Of a stretch of DNA of 49,899 nucleotides, positions 40,560-49,599 are shown piece by piece. The notes under the pieces were generated by a model. The model searched no databases, was not told the origin of the DNA, and saw only the letters and a program-made list of their open reading frames with translations. The DNA is from Salinispora fenicalii. GTDB lineage: Bacteria > Actinomycetota > Actinomycetes > Mycobacteriales > Micromonosporaceae. The translations under genes and the position numbers were made by a program. Location: the NCBI RefSeq assembly GCF_000514815.1, contig NZ_AZWQ01000024.1:1-49899 (forward strand). The letters run 5' to 3'. Positions within the stretch are counted from its first letter, which is position 1. Each line of letters begins with the position of its first letter.

Positions 40560-41012
40560 ATGACGCGCCCAGACGACGAGTTTCCCCCACTCGACGTCAC
40601 TTCGACGCTCAATCTCGGCTCGCTCGAAGAGGCCCTGGAGGGGCCGGATCCCGATGTGATGCCGAACCGGATGTCCGGTTCGTTGCCACCGGGGATGGCT
40701 CTGCTGGTGGTGCGGCGGGGGCCGAACGCGGGTGCCCGGTTCTTGCTGGATCACGATGTGACGACCAGTGGGCGGCATCCAGACAGTGACATTTTCCTGG
40801 ATGACGTGACGGTGTCGCGGCGGCACGCGGAGTTTCACCGGGATGGTGGGACGTTCACGGTCCGGGATGTGGGGAGCTTGAACGGGACGTACGTGAACCG
40901 GGAGCGGGTCGAGGCGGCCACCTTGAGCAACGGCGACGAGGTGCAGATCGGTAAGTTCCGGGTGGTGTTCCTGGCCGGTCCGCGGCCCGAGGAGGGGGCC
41001 GGCCGGGGGTGA
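40560..41012 (+). CDS. garA: FHA-domain regulator GarA
   Basis: 150 residues with one FHA domain (about 60-130): LVVRRGPNAGARFLL, GRHPDSDIFLDDVTVSRRHA, and VGSLNGTYVN, with Arg, Ser and Asn at the phosphothreonine-binding sites. In mycobacteria and corynebacteria (GarA/OdhI) a threonine at the N-terminal ETTS motif is phosphorylated by Ser/Thr kinases, and the protein switches TCA-cycle enzymes (2-oxoglutarate dehydrogenase, glutamate dehydrogenase) on or off. Here the same place reads LDVTSTLNLG, with one threonine kept. It is followed by ftsR with ATG/GTG overlap. Confidence 0.94.
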   Translation: MTRPDDEFPPLDVTSTLNLGSLEEALEGPDPDVMPNRMSGSLPPGMALLVVRRGPNAGARFLLDHDVTTSGRHPDSDIFLDDVTVSRRHAEFHRDGGTFTVRDVGSLNGTYVNRERVEAATLSNGDEVQIGKFRVVFLAGPRPEEGAGRG

Positions 41013-41758
41013 GTGAGCCTGCGGCGTCCGCTGCGCCGGGGTCACCCCGTCCGCAGCCGTTGATGAGCATCGGTGAGGTGCTGGCCCAGTTGCGGGTGGA
41101 ATTCCCGGATGCGACGTTGTCGAAGTTGCGGTTCCTCGAGGCTGAAGGCCTGGTGGAACCGCAGCGGACGGCGGCGGGGTACCGGAAGTACAGCCGGGAT
41201 GATGTGGCGCGGTTGCGGTTTGTGTTGACCGCGCAGCGGGATCAGTATCTGCCGCTGCGGGTGATCCGTGAGCAACTGGCGGTCTGGGATGCGACGGGTG
41301 AGCAACCGGGTCGCTCTCGGCCGGCGTTGGTGGCGGTGGGCCCGGGTGGGGAGGTGCCGGGGCAGTCGGCGGAGGCCGATTCGTCGCGGATGCGGTTGGA
41401 TCGGGCCGAGTTGATTGCCCGCAGCGGTGTTGATGAGGCGACGCTGGTGGAGCTGGAGCGGCTTGGTGTGGTGGTGACGGATCCGCCGGGCTGGTATGAC
41501 GGGGATGCGTTGATCATCGCGCAGGCGGTGGCGGGTCTGGCGGCGTACGGGTTGGAGCCGCGGCACCTGCGGGGGTATCGGTTGGCGGCGGACCGTGAGG
41601 TGGGGTTGTTTGCTCAGTTGGTGACGCCGTTGGCGCGGCAGAGTGATCCGGCGGCGCGGGCACGGGCGGCGGAGACGGCGCGGGAGTTGGTGGCGTTGTC
41701 GCAGCGCTTGCACGCGGCGTTGGTGCGGGTGGGGTTGCGTTCGACGTTGGGACGGTAG
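41009..41758 (+). CDS. ftsR: MerR-family regulator FtsR
   Basis: 249 residues from GTG 41009 overlapping the garA stop (GTGA). The winged MerR domain is at about residues 19-75 (MSIGEVLAQLRVEFPDATLS, then YRKYSRDDVARLRFVL), and the rest is helical with LIARSGVDEATLVELERLGV. In corynebacteria FtsR activates the cell division gene ftsZ; the same position relative to garA (Rv1828) supports the name. The C-terminal half has no cysteines for metal sensing. Confidence 0.9.
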   Translation: MSEPAASAAPGSPRPQPLMSIGEVLAQLRVEFPDATLSKLRFLEAEGLVEPQRTAAGYRKYSRDDVARLRFVLTAQRDQYLPLRVIREQLAVWDATGEQPGRSRPALVAVGPGGEVPGQSAEADSSRMRLDRAELIARSGVDEATLVELERLGVVVTDPPGWYDGDALIIAQAVAGLAAYGLEPRHLRGYRLAADREVGLFAQLVTPLARQSDPAARARAAETARELVALSQRLHAALVRVGLRSTLGR

Positions 41759-41948
41759 GACTGCCACCTGGCTGTCTCCTGGCCGGGTGGGTGTGTGCGG
41801 AAAGATCTGCCCGGTGACGCGTGCCGTAGGCTTGCCGGGGTAACCCCTTTGCGGCGCGTGCCGCGCGTGGGACGGCCGGGTCGCGGTCCGTGTACCGTGC
41901 ACAGAAGGGGTGCGGTGCGGCGTAGGTGACAACGACACGGAGGCGGCG

Positions 41949-42413
41949 GTGCGCGAGCTGAGCGTGGTCGGGGTTCGGGTGGAGCTGCCGGGCAACCAGC
42001 CGATCGTCCTGCTTCGGGAGGTCGAGGGAGACCGTTATCTGCCGATTTGGATCGGCGCGGTCGAGGCGACGGCGATCGCCTACGAGCAGCAGGGTGTCAA
42101 GCCGACGCGGCCATTGACACACGATCTTCTTCGGGACGTGTTGGCGGCGTTGGAAGCACCGTTGCAGGCGGTGGAGATCACCGAGTTGAAGGAGAATGTC
42201 TTCTTCGCTGATCTGTTGCTCGGTGACGGGGTGCGGGTGTCGGCTCGGCCGAGTGATTCCATCGCGTTGGCGTTGCGGGTGGGGGCGCCCATTCGGTGCG
42301 CTGACGAGGTTCTCAGTGAGGCCGGGATTGTGATTCCGGACGAGCAGGAGGACGAGGTGGAGAAGTTCCGGGAGTTCTTGGACCAGGTGAGTCCGGAGGA
42401 CTTCGCCGGCTGA
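41949..42413 (+). CDS. bifunctional nuclease family protein (DUF151)
   Basis: 154 residues from GTG 41949 behind CGGAGG; the frame is open further upstream but MRELSVVGVRVELP is the usual start. The DUF151 core includes LPIWIGAVEATAIAYEQQGV, RPLTHDLL and SARPSDSIALALRVGAPI. Plant and bacterial members show RNase/DNase activity, but in bacteria the role is unsettled. It matches Rv1829 and lies between the two MerR genes. A -10-like TACCGT is present near 41894. Confidence 0.92.
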   Translation: MRELSVVGVRVELPGNQPIVLLREVEGDRYLPIWIGAVEATAIAYEQQGVKPTRPLTHDLLRDVLAALEAPLQAVEITELKENVFFADLLLGDGVRVSARPSDSIALALRVGAPIRCADEVLSEAGIVIPDEQEDEVEKFREFLDQVSPEDFAG

Positions 42414-42631
42414 CGAGTCCGGAGGATTGTGCTGGCTGGCCGGTGGATCCCGGTGGTCGCAGGTGGTTGCGGTGTCGTCACTGTTGGTGACGGTTTCTTT
42501 GGGCGTGTTGTGGGCGCGGCGTGTCGTGTTGTTCTTGCCTGGTTACCGTCGGGTGCGGCGTTAGGGTGACCGTATCGAGGGGTGCTCGTCTCGACGTGGG
42601 CGTGGCACCGCACGGCGGGGAGGTTATCCGG

Positions 42632-43192
42632 ATGCAGGAGCCGTGGGATTCCGATTCGGGGCCGGGTGCGCCGGCGATCGACGGGGACGGCGAGGTTGGC
42701 TACCGGGGTGTAACGGCCTGCCATGCGGTGGGTATCAGTTACCGGCAGCTGGACTATTGGGCGCGGACTGATCTGGTCGTGCCGGGGGTGCGGGACGCGT
42801 CGGGTTCGGGAACCCAGCGGTTGTATTCGTTCCGGGACCTTGTGGTGTTGAAGGTGGTCAAGCGGCTGCTAGACGCTGGGGTGTCGTTGCAGAACATCCG
42901 GAAGGCGATTGAGGCGTTGCGATCGCGGGGGGTGGCGGACCTAGCGGGCATCACGTTGATCTCTGACGGGACGACGGTGTACGAGTGCCGTTCCCCGGAG
43001 GAGGTGGTTGACCTGTTGCAGGGCGGCCAGGGGGTGTTTGGGATCGCGATCGGTGGCGCGTTCAAGGAGGTTCAGGGGTCGTTGTCGCATTTGCCGGCGG
43101 AGTCGGTGGCGCCGCAGTCGGCGGTGCCGGCTCCGGTGGAGGTGCGGGGGGATGAGCTGGCGGCGCGGCGGGCGCGGCGGCGGGTGAGTTGA
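42632..43192 (+). CDS. MerR-family regulator, Rv1830-like
   Basis: 186 residues from ATG 42632 with GGGGAGG upstream. The MerR DNA-binding half reads VTACHAVGISYRQLDYWART, then RLYSFRDLVVLKVVKRLLDA; the remainder includes IRKAIEALRSRGVADLAGIT, and a GVFGIAIGGAFKEVQ segment. It corresponds by order to Rv1830 (ResR/McdR) of M. tuberculosis, a regulator linked to division and drug recovery. The 218-bp gap before it probably carries its own promoter. It has no metal-binding cysteines. Confidence 0.9.
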   Translation: MQEPWDSDSGPGAPAIDGDGEVGYRGVTACHAVGISYRQLDYWARTDLVVPGVRDASGSGTQRLYSFRDLVVLKVVKRLLDAGVSLQNIRKAIEALRSRGVADLAGITLISDGTTVYECRSPEEVVDLLQGGQGVFGIAIGGAFKEVQGSLSHLPAESVAPQSAVPAPVEVRGDELAARRARRRVS

Positions 43193-43232
43193 GTGGCGGC
43201 GAGAGTGGGCAGGTGGCTGCGGACGCGGCAGC

Positions 43233-44105
43233 ATGGTTCTGGTGAGCGAACAGGTTGACGTACTGGCGGGGTTGGTCTCGGGTGGTGGGGTGGTGGTGCT
43301 CAGCGGTGCTGGCCTGTCCACCGAGTCGGGTATCCCGGACTATCGGGGTCCTAGTGGGGCGGCCCGGCGGCATTCTCCGATGACGTATCAGGTGTTTACG
43401 CGGGATCCGTTGGCGCGGCGGCGGTACTGGGCGCGGAGTCACCTGGGATGGCACACGATCGCCCGGGCGGCACCTAATGCCGGGCATCGGGCGGTGGCTC
43501 GCTTGGAGCTGGCTGGTGTGGTGGACGGGGTTGTCACGCAGAACGTGGACGGGTTGCACACCGCTGCGGGCAGTAGTGGGGTGGTGGAGTTGCATGGGCG
43601 TTTGGACGAGGTGGTGTGCCTGGATTGTGGGGTTGGGGTGTCGCGGTGGGAGCTGCATCAGCGGTTGGCGGAGGCGAATCCAGGGTTTGCGGCGCGGGTG
43701 TCGGCGGTTAATCCGGATGGTGACGTGGATCTCGCTGATTCGGCGGTGGCGGATTTCCGTATGGTCGATTGCGTTCAGTGCGGCACGGGAGTGTTGAAGC
43801 CGGACGTGGTGTTCTTCGGGGAGTCGGTGCCGGCGGCGCGGGTGGCCCGCTGTTTCACAATGGTGGAGTCCGCGCGGCTACTGCTGGTGCTTGGTTCATC
43901 GCTGACGGTTATGTCGGGGCGGCGGTTTGTGGTGCGGGCAGCGAGTTTGGGTATTCCGGTGGCGATTGTTAATCAGGGCCCGACTCGCGGCGATGCATAT
44001 GCGGCGGTGACGGTGGACGCCCCGCTGGGGCGGGTTTTGCCGGTGTTGGCCGACCGGCTGGGTGCCGTCCAGCTTGGCGCGGATGGCCCGGCGGTGATGA
44101 GCTGA
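43233..44105 (+). CDS. NAD-dependent protein deacylase (sirtuin)
   Basis: 290 residues. The sirtuin core is complete: VVLSGAGLSTESGIPDYRG (about residues 21-39), VVTQNVDGLH (about 97), catalytic histidine in ELHGRLDEV, zinc cysteines CLDC and CVQC, and LLLVLGSSLTV. It removes acyl groups from lysines using NAD+. ATG start. It stands between the MerR gene and the glycine riboswitch; it is not part of the M. tuberculosis order, so it is an insertion in the conserved block. Its longer ending LADRLGAVQLG is ordinary. Confidence 0.93.
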   Translation: MVLVSEQVDVLAGLVSGGGVVVLSGAGLSTESGIPDYRGPSGAARRHSPMTYQVFTRDPLARRRYWARSHLGWHTIARAAPNAGHRAVARLELAGVVDGVVTQNVDGLHTAAGSSGVVELHGRLDEVVCLDCGVGVSRWELHQRLAEANPGFAARVSAVNPDGDVDLADSAVADFRMVDCVQCGTGVLKPDVVFFGESVPAARVARCFTMVESARLLLVLGSSLTVMSGRRFVVRAASLGIPVAIVNQGPTRGDAYAAVTVDAPLGRVLPVLADRLGAVQLGADGPAVMS

Positions 44106-44173
44106 CCGTGGTGGGCCGTTGGGCGGTCGGTAATGGCCCCGGGTGGGGACGCTCGGGTGGGGATGGGCGCTGG

Positions 44174-44179
44174 TAGCGT
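44174..44179 (+). promoter_or_regulatory. -10 box of the gcvP riboswitch transcript
   Basis: TAGCGT lies 18 bases before the first base of the riboswitch P1 stem, so transcription would begin about 10 bases upstream of the aptamer. Confidence 0.55.
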
Positions 44180-44196
44180 TGGTCGTGCCGGTCGCA

Positions 44197-44288
44197 CCCG
44201 TGTGGGAGAGACCGCCCGGAAACCACCCGGCGCGGCGCCGAAGGGGCAAATCCTCCCCGGAACCTCTCAGGCAAAAGGACCTCACGGG
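44197..44288 (+). ncRNA. glycine riboswitch (single aptamer)
   Basis: The conserved glycine aptamer signature is present: TGGGAGAGACC, GCGCCGAAGGGGCAA, and GGAACCTCTCAGGCAAAAGG, closed by a P1 stem CCCGTG (44197) / CACGGG (44283). The gcvP ATG follows 75 bp later. Only one aptamer is clear, with a GC-rich expression segment (about 44289-44363) instead of a well-formed second one. Glycine binding would turn on glycine breakdown. Confidence 0.93.
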
Positions 44289-44363
44289 TAGGCACTGTGG
44301 AGCGTCTGTGGGCGCGACAGAGGGGGAGGCCGACCTGTCGACCTCATCCCCGGGGAGCGCCCT

Positions 44364-47180
44364 ATGTCCCTTGAGCAGTTCGCCGCCCGTCATATCGGTC
44401 CGGATTCGCAAGACGAACGCCGGATGTTGGAGGTCGTCGGCTACGGCACTGTTGACGAGCTGATGGATGCAGCGATTCCGGAAGCGATCCGGTGGTCAGG
44501 CACCCTGGACTTGCCGGCGCCGGCCAGTGAGTCGGAGGCGTTGGCTCAGCTGCGGGCGCTGGCTGAGCGCAACACTGTTGCGGTGTCGATGATCGGTCTG
44601 GGCTACTACGGCACGCACACTCCGGCGGTGATCCGGCGCAACGTGTTGGAGAATCCCGGCTGGTATACCGCATACACGCCGTACCAGCCGGAGATCAGCC
44701 AGGGTCGGCTGGAGGCGTTGCTGAACTTCCAGACCGTGGTCACCGATTTGACCGGCTTGGCAACCGCGAACGCTTCGATGCTCGATGAGGGCACCGCGGC
44801 GGCCGAGGCGATGACGCTGGCGCGGCGGGCGAGCCGCAGCCGGAGCCAGGTGTATCTGGTGGATGCGGACACGTTGCCGCAGACGGTGGCGGTGATCGCC
44901 GGTCGGGCCGAGCCGCTCGGCATTGACGTGCAGGTGGTTGACCTTGATAGTGCGGAGCTGCCGGCGGAGTTTTTCGGCCTGCACGTGCAGTATCCAGGGG
45001 CGTCTGGGGCGGTGCGGGACCACGCCGCGGTGGTCGGCGCCGCGCATGCCGCGGGCGCGTTGGTGACGGTGGCCGCCGACCTGCTGGCGTTGACGCTGCT
45101 GCGTCCGCCGGGGGAGATCGGTGTTGACATCGCTGTCGGCACGACCCAGCGGTTCGGGGTACCGATGGGCTTCGGTGGCCCGCACGCCGGCTATCTGGCG
45201 GTCCGCGCGGGCTTGCAGCGGATGTTGCCGGGACGGTTGGTTGGCGTGTCGCGGGATGCGGACGGGGAGTCGGCGTACCGGTTGGCGTTGCAGACCCGGG
45301 AGCAGCACATCCGGCGGGAGAAGGCGACGAGCAACATCTGCACTGCGCAGGTGCTGCTCGCGGTGATGGCCGGGATGTACGCGGTGTACCACGGTCCAGA
45401 CGGGTTGCGTGCGATCGGGGCACGGACCCATGCGATGGCGGCGCGGCTGGCGGCCGGGTTGCGCGCGGGTGGGGTGGATGTTGCGGATGTTCTGTTCTTC
45501 GACACTGTCTCGGCGGTGGTGCCGGGTCGGGCGGCCGAGGTGGTGGAGGCCGCCGCGCGGCGGGGGGTGAACCTACGACTGGTGGACGCCGACCGGGTGG
45601 GTGTTTCCTGCGACGAGACCACGACGGAGGCGCATCTCGCGGCGGTGTGGGCGGCGTTCGGGGTGCCCGTATTCACCGGTGCGGTGGATACGGAGTTGCC
45701 GGCGGCGCTGGCCCGTACGTCGGACTTCCTCACTCACCCGGTGTTCACTGCCCATCGGTCGGAGACGGCGATGCTGCGGTATCTACGTCGGCTGGCGGAC
45801 CTCGACTATGCCTTGGACCGGGGCATGATTCCGTTGGGGTCGTGCACGATGAAGCTGAACGCGACCACCGAGATGGAGCCGGTGAGCTGGGCGGAGTTTG
45901 CGCAGGTGCATCCGTTGGCGCCGGAGTCGCAGACCGCCGGGTACCGGGAGCTGATCGCTCAGTTGGAGGGCTGGCTGGCGGAGGTGACCGGGTACGACGC
46001 GGTCAGCGTGCAACCCAACGCTGGTTCGCAGGGGGAGTTGGCGGGGCTGTTGGCGATCCGCGCGTATCACCGGTCGCGGGATGCGGAGCACCGGAATGTG
46101 TGCCTGATTCCGTCGTCGGCGCATGGCACGAACGCCGCGTCGGCGGTGATGGCGGGGATGCGGGTGGTGGTGGTCGGCTGCGACGCCGACGGCAACATTG
46201 ATCTGATTGACCTCGACACCAAGATTGATGCGCATCGGGAGACGCTCGCCGCGATCATGGTGACGTATCCGTCGACGCATGGCGTGTATGAGACGGGTAT
46301 CGCTCAGGTCTGCGCGAAGGTGCACGACGCGGGCGGGCAGGTGTATGTCGATGGGGCGAACCTCAACGCCCTGGTTGGGTTCGCCAAGCCGGGGCGGTTC
46401 GGTGCGGACGTGTCGCACCTGAATCTGCACAAGACGTTCTGCATCCCGCATGGTGGTGGTGGGCCGGGTGTGGGGCCGGTGGCGGTGCGCTCGCATCTGG
46501 CGCCGTTCTTGCCGGGTGACCCGCTCGTGGCGGATTCGCCTCGGCCGGCGGTGTCGGCGGCCCGGTACGGGTCGGCCGGGATCCTGCCGATTCCGTGGAT
46601 GTACCTGCGGATGATGGGTTCGGCTGGGCTGACCCGGGCCACGGGGGTGGCGGTGCTGGCGGCCAACTATGTGGCGGCGCGGCTGCGCGGTGCTTTCCCG
46701 GTGTTGTATGCGGGTAACAAGGGCCTGGTGGCGCACGAGTGCATTCTGGACCTGCGGCCGTTGACGAAGGCGACGGGCGTCAGCGTCGATGATGTGGCCA
46801 AGCGTCTGATCGACTACGGTTTCCACGCGCCGACGATGTCGTTCCCGGTGGCGGGGACGTTGATGGTGGAGCCGACGGAGAGTGAGGATCTCGCCGAGCT
46901 GGATCGGTTCTGCGACGCGTTGATCGCGATCCGGGCCGAGATCGACAAGGTCGGGTCGGGGGAGTGGCCGGCGGCGGACAATCCGTTGGTGAACGCCCCG
47001 CACACGGCGGCGATGGTCTCGGCTGACCAGTGGTCGCATCCGTATCCGCGGTCGGTCGGGGCCTACCCGGCGGGGAATCGGCTGGGGAAGTACTGGCCGC
47101 CGGTGCGGCGGATCGACGGCGCGTACGGTGACCGGAATCTGGTGTGTTCCTGTCCCGCACCGCAGGCGTTTGAGGAGTGA
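44364..47180 (+). CDS. gcvP: glycine dehydrogenase (decarboxylating), P protein
   Basis: 938 residues, the single-chain P protein. It decarboxylates glycine with pyridoxal phosphate and passes the aminomethyl group to GcvH. The N-terminal half begins [17 protein letters not shown] and contains [20 protein letters not shown]. The PLP lysine K690 is in [18 protein letters not shown], and the catalytic [13 protein letters not shown] lies near residue 492. No truncation is seen. It is under the glycine riboswitch and is the Rv1832 equivalent. A terminator follows the stop by 16 bp. Confidence 0.97.
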   Translation: MSLEQFAARHIGPDSQDERRMLEVVGYGTVDELMDAAIPEAIRWSGTLDLPAPASESEALAQLRALAERNTVAVSMIGLGYYGTHTPAVIRRNVLENPGWYTAYTPYQPEISQGRLEALLNFQTVVTDLTGLATANASMLDEGTAAAEAMTLARRASRSRSQVYLVDADTLPQTVAVIAGRAEPLGIDVQVVDLDSAELPAEFFGLHVQYPGASGAVRDHAAVVGAAHAAGALVTVAADLLALTLLRPPGEIGVDIAVGTTQRFGVPMGFGGPHAGYLAVRAGLQRMLPGRLVGVSRDADGESAYRLALQTREQHIRREKATSNICTAQVLLAVMAGMYAVYHGPDGLRAIGARTHAMAARLAAGLRAGGVDVADVLFFDTVSAVVPGRAAEVVEAAARRGVNLRLVDADRVGVSCDETTTEAHLAAVWAAFGVPVFTGAVDTELPAALARTSDFLTHPVFTAHRSETAMLRYLRRLADLDYALDRGMIPLGSCTMKLNATTEMEPVSWAEFAQVHPLAPESQTAGYRELIAQLEGWLAEVTGYDAVSVQPNAGSQGELAGLLAIRAYHRSRDAEHRNVCLIPSSAHGTNAASAVMAGMRVVVVGCDADGNIDLIDLDTKIDAHRETLAAIMVTYPSTHGVYETGIAQVCAKVHDAGGQVYVDGANLNALVGFAKPGRFGADVSHLNLHKTFCIPHGGGGPGVGPVAVRSHLAPFLPGDPLVADSPRPAVSAARYGSAGILPIPWMYLRMMGSAGLTRATGVAVLAANYVAARLRGAFPVLYAGNKGLVAHECILDLRPLTKATGVSVDDVAKRLIDYGFHAPTMSFPVAGTLMVEPTESEDLAELDRFCDALIAIRAEIDKVGSGEWPAADNPLVNAPHTAAMVSADQWSHPYPRSVGAYPAGNRLGKYWPPVRRIDGAYGDRNLVCSCPAPQAFEE

Positions 47181-47195
47181 GAGACGGCCGACGGG

Positions 47196-47221
47196 GGCCG
47201 GGCGGGGCTCTCCGCCCGGCC
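47196..47221 (+). terminator. intrinsic terminator of gcvP
   Basis: Perfect 10-base stem GGCCGGGCGG / CCGCCCGGCC, loop GGCTCT, just after the gcvP stop codon. Confidence 0.75.
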
Positions 47222-47304
47222 GGTTGGTGTCACTCCCGGGCCGGTGGCCTGTTCGGGCGGCTAGCCTGGGGGCGACGGAACCAGATGACTACTGTGAGTG
47301 GCCG

Positions 47305-47505
47305 TCAGGCGACGAGGGCGTGGCGTGCTGGGCCGCGGTGCGGGGCAATGCTGCGTCCGTCGGGGAGTATTTCGCCGGTGTCCTCGAAGCTGATGACCCC
47401 GTTGCAGAGCAAGCTCCAGCCCTGTTCAGGAAAGCAAGCGATGACTTTGGCGGCATCCCGGTCGGTGGCGTCGGCAGAGGGGCAGGTGGGTTGGTGCTGG
47501 CACAT
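47305..47505 (-). CDS. DUF5999 family small protein
   Basis: 66 residues, MCQHQPTCPSADATDRDAAK, then EQGWSLLCNGVISFEDTGEI and LPDGRSIAPHR. It matches the DUF5999 pattern of short actinobacterial proteins with a cysteine pair and the conserved LLCNGV-FEDTGELLPDG. Its role is unknown. A ribosome site (GGAGA) precedes the ATG. It lies between gcvP and pabB, pointing against both. Confidence 0.88.
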   Translation of the reverse strand: MCQHQPTCPSADATDRDAAKVIACFPEQGWSLLCNGVISFEDTGEILPDGRSIAPHRGPARHALVA

Positions 47506-47596
47506 CGGGGTTCTCCGGAGGGTGGGGGAACTGTGTCATGGTTCACATGGCCAGTGACGCACAGTACCAAGTTCAAGTGACCAGCATCGAGCGGGT

Positions 47597-48832
47597 GTGC
47601 GCGTGCCGCGTGGAAAATCCACTGAACGGTTGAGATGGAATGGACCGGATAGCGTGGAAACGCTTCCAGCGGAGGTGACGGTCGCTCCGCCGGCCGCGCC
47701 GCGGGCCTGCCGGCACGCCCATATCGAACGCGCCCGCTGGGAGTGGCGCATCGGCGACGGCGGTGATCCGGCGGCGCTGGCCCAGGAGTTCCTCGCCGCC
47801 CACGGTCTCGCCCTGGACGATCTCGCTCGGCCGGCGGGACACGCCCCGGAGCGGGTATGCGGGGCTGCCCTCTATGTGTCGGCCGCGGCCGGCGCGCTGG
47901 GGGTCGGCCGCGGCCCTGGCCCGGCGACACCGGCCCCCGCACTGCCCGAGGTAGCTGTCGTCGTCTACGGCCACGCTGCCACGTCCCATAGCCGTCCGAC
48001 CCACCGCCGGTCCTCGGACTGGTGGCTCGGCGCCTGGGCGGAGAGCTGGACCCCACGGCAGCACGCCGACGCAGTGCGTGCCGTCCGGGCGGCAATCGGC
48101 CGTGGGGATGTCTACCAGGCCAATCTCGTGGGACACGCTGCCGCCCGCTACACCGGTGATCCGCTGCCCGCCCTAGCCCGCCTCGGTGCGCTGCCGGGTG
48201 CCCGATATGCGGGCGTACTCACCGGTGCCGGGTGGGCGATTGGCTGCGCCTCCCCGGAGACCCTCGTAGAGGTCACGGCCGGACGGATGATCACCCGGCC
48301 GATCAAGGGCACCCGCCCGGCCACCGCCGCCGGCCGGGCCGCGCTGTTGTCCAGCGCAAAGGAACGCGCAGAACATGTCATGATCGTTGACCTGCAGCGC
48401 AATGATCTGGCTCGGCTCGCCCGTACCGGCACCGTCGCGGTTGACGAGCTGTTCGCCGTACGCCGGTGGTGCGACCTGTGGCAAGCGGAGTCGACCGTCT
48501 CCGCGGCGGTCGCCGAGGGGATCGGCCTGGCGGATCTGCTGCGGGCCGTCTGCCCTGGTGGGTCGGTCACCGGGGCCCCGAAGCTCGCCGCCCTGGACCA
48601 CATCGCTGCTTTGGAGCCGGTCGGTCGTGGGGCCAGCATGGGCGCGCTGGGTTGGGTCACCTCCGGCCGAGTCGACCTTGGTTTGACTATTCGCACTGCT
48701 GCGGCTGACGCCGACCACCTGCACGTGTGGGCCGGTGGTGGGATCACCTGGGGCAGCGATCCGGAGGCCGAGGTTGCGGAGGCGGCGGCGAAGTCGGCCC
48801 CGATCCGTGCCGCGTTGGCCGCCGGGCTCTGA
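47597..48832 (+). CDS. pabB: aminodeoxychorismate synthase component I
   Basis: 411 residues. The chorismate-binding domain covers about residues 150-411: RAAIGRGDVYQANLVGHAAA, PIKGTRPA (substrate loop), ERAEHVMIVDLQRNDLARLA, and CPGGSVTGAPKLAALDHIAA. These residues bind chorismate and Mg2+. It produces aminodeoxychorismate for p-aminobenzoate and folate. The first ~100 residues are less conserved. GTG start; GTG 47603 is also possible. Anthranilate or isochorismate synthase activity is an alternative for this family, but the PIKGT motif and length favour PabB. Confidence 0.85.
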   Translation: MRVPRGKSTERLRWNGPDSVETLPAEVTVAPPAAPRACRHAHIERARWEWRIGDGGDPAALAQEFLAAHGLALDDLARPAGHAPERVCGAALYVSAAAGALGVGRGPGPATPAPALPEVAVVVYGHAATSHSRPTHRRSSDWWLGAWAESWTPRQHADAVRAVRAAIGRGDVYQANLVGHAAARYTGDPLPALARLGALPGARYAGVLTGAGWAIGCASPETLVEVTAGRMITRPIKGTRPATAAGRAALLSSAKERAEHVMIVDLQRNDLARLARTGTVAVDELFAVRRWCDLWQAESTVSAAVAEGIGLADLLRAVCPGGSVTGAPKLAALDHIAALEPVGRGASMGALGWVTSGRVDLGLTIRTAAADADHLHVWAGGGITWGSDPEAEVAEAAAKSAPIRAALAAGL

Positions 48833-48914
48833 CGGCTCGCCCGACCGGCAGGGGTCGGTAGCCGATCTATCCTGTCTTCCCGCCCTGGCCAGCGGCGATG
48901 CTCACCTTTCGGTG

Positions 48915-49001
48915 ATGCAGGGATGGCGCTTGTTCGCCTGGGCGGTGCTCCTCATCATCGGTTCGTGGACGTTGTGGGTGGCATCGCCAACACCTCAGTG
49001 A
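48915..49001 (+). CDS. possible 28-residue membrane peptide
   Basis: ATG 48915 opens MQGWRLFAWAVLLIIGSWTL then WVASPTPQ, a single hydrophobic segment with a basic N-terminus. TATCCT near 48870 could be its -10. No ribosome site is clear. The rest of 48833-49078 shows no other gene. Confidence 0.3.
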   Translation: MQGWRLFAWAVLLIIGSWTLWVASPTPQ

Positions 49002-49078
49002 TCCGCTACGCCCACACCAACGGTGGCCCTAATGTGGTCACGTTCGCCGTCAGCCCCACCTTCACCCGGAGGACCAAC

Positions 49079-49375
49079 ATGCCCGCCTCGGCTGATCAGA
49101 CACCTCTGTTGGGTCGGCTTGATGCCCCCGCCGTTACCCCCGAGCAGGCTCACACGCACCAGGTTGTCCTCGACCTGATCTCTCAAGCCCTGTCCGCGCA
49201 GTCCGCCCGTCGCCACCAACTCGAACAGGCCGACGGCGACCCGCACCTGATCGACCAGGTCGCAGCCACCCAGCAGCGGCTCGCGCAGGCCCTGCAAACC
49301 CTTGACGCCGCGGACGAGCAACAGGTCGCCCGGTGGCGTCACGAGTGCACCGTACTGCTGCGGGAGACCCGTTGA
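49079..49375 (+). CDS. small coiled-coil protein, unknown function
   Basis: 98 residues from ATG 49079 (GGAGG seven bases upstream); the frame is open earlier but lacks a ribosome site. It is almost fully helical: EQAHTHQVVLDLISQALSAQ, then SARRHQLEQADGDPHLIDQV and RLAQALQTLDAADEQQVARW, suggesting a coiled coil or helical bundle. No signal or known motif is present. A strong terminator lies about 120 bp after its stop. Confidence 0.65.
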   Translation: MPASADQTPLLGRLDAPAVTPEQAHTHQVVLDLISQALSAQSARRHQLEQADGDPHLIDQVAATQQRLAQALQTLDAADEQQVARWRHECTVLLRETR

Positions 49376-49497
49376 TCGACTTGCCTACGTCGGGGTTCAT
49401 ACACATGTCCTATACACAGGTTGGACAGGACGTTGGTGGGCCCGAGGCCAGTGGCCGCGGCCATGCCCTCCCCACGCAGATAGCCCCGGACATGGCT

Positions 49498-49531
49498 GTT
49501 GGCCGGCACCCGAACTAGGGTGCCGGCCAAC
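49498..49531. terminator. intrinsic terminator
   Basis: Perfect 14-base stem GTTGGCCGGCACCC / GGGTGCCGGCCAAC with loop GAACTA, followed by AGTCTTTCT. It separates the small coiled-coil gene from the transglycosylase gene on the other strand. Confidence 0.85.
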
Positions 49532-49599
49532 AGTCTTTCTCCCCCTTGTGTGGGTTAGGTCTGTGGGTGGGGGCTTGGCTATTTGTGGGTGTCGGTGGG

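Noticed and set aside
45783..47039. Long minus-strand frame opposite gcvP
   Set aside because: It is an arginine- and proline-rich antisense shadow of the gcvP gene with no family resemblance; similar shadows lie opposite the DUF881 genes (38634-39959) and elsewhere.
49376..49497. Short frame MSYTQVGQDVGGPEASGRGH
   Set aside because: No ribosome site, no conserved pattern; it lies in the gap before the terminator.
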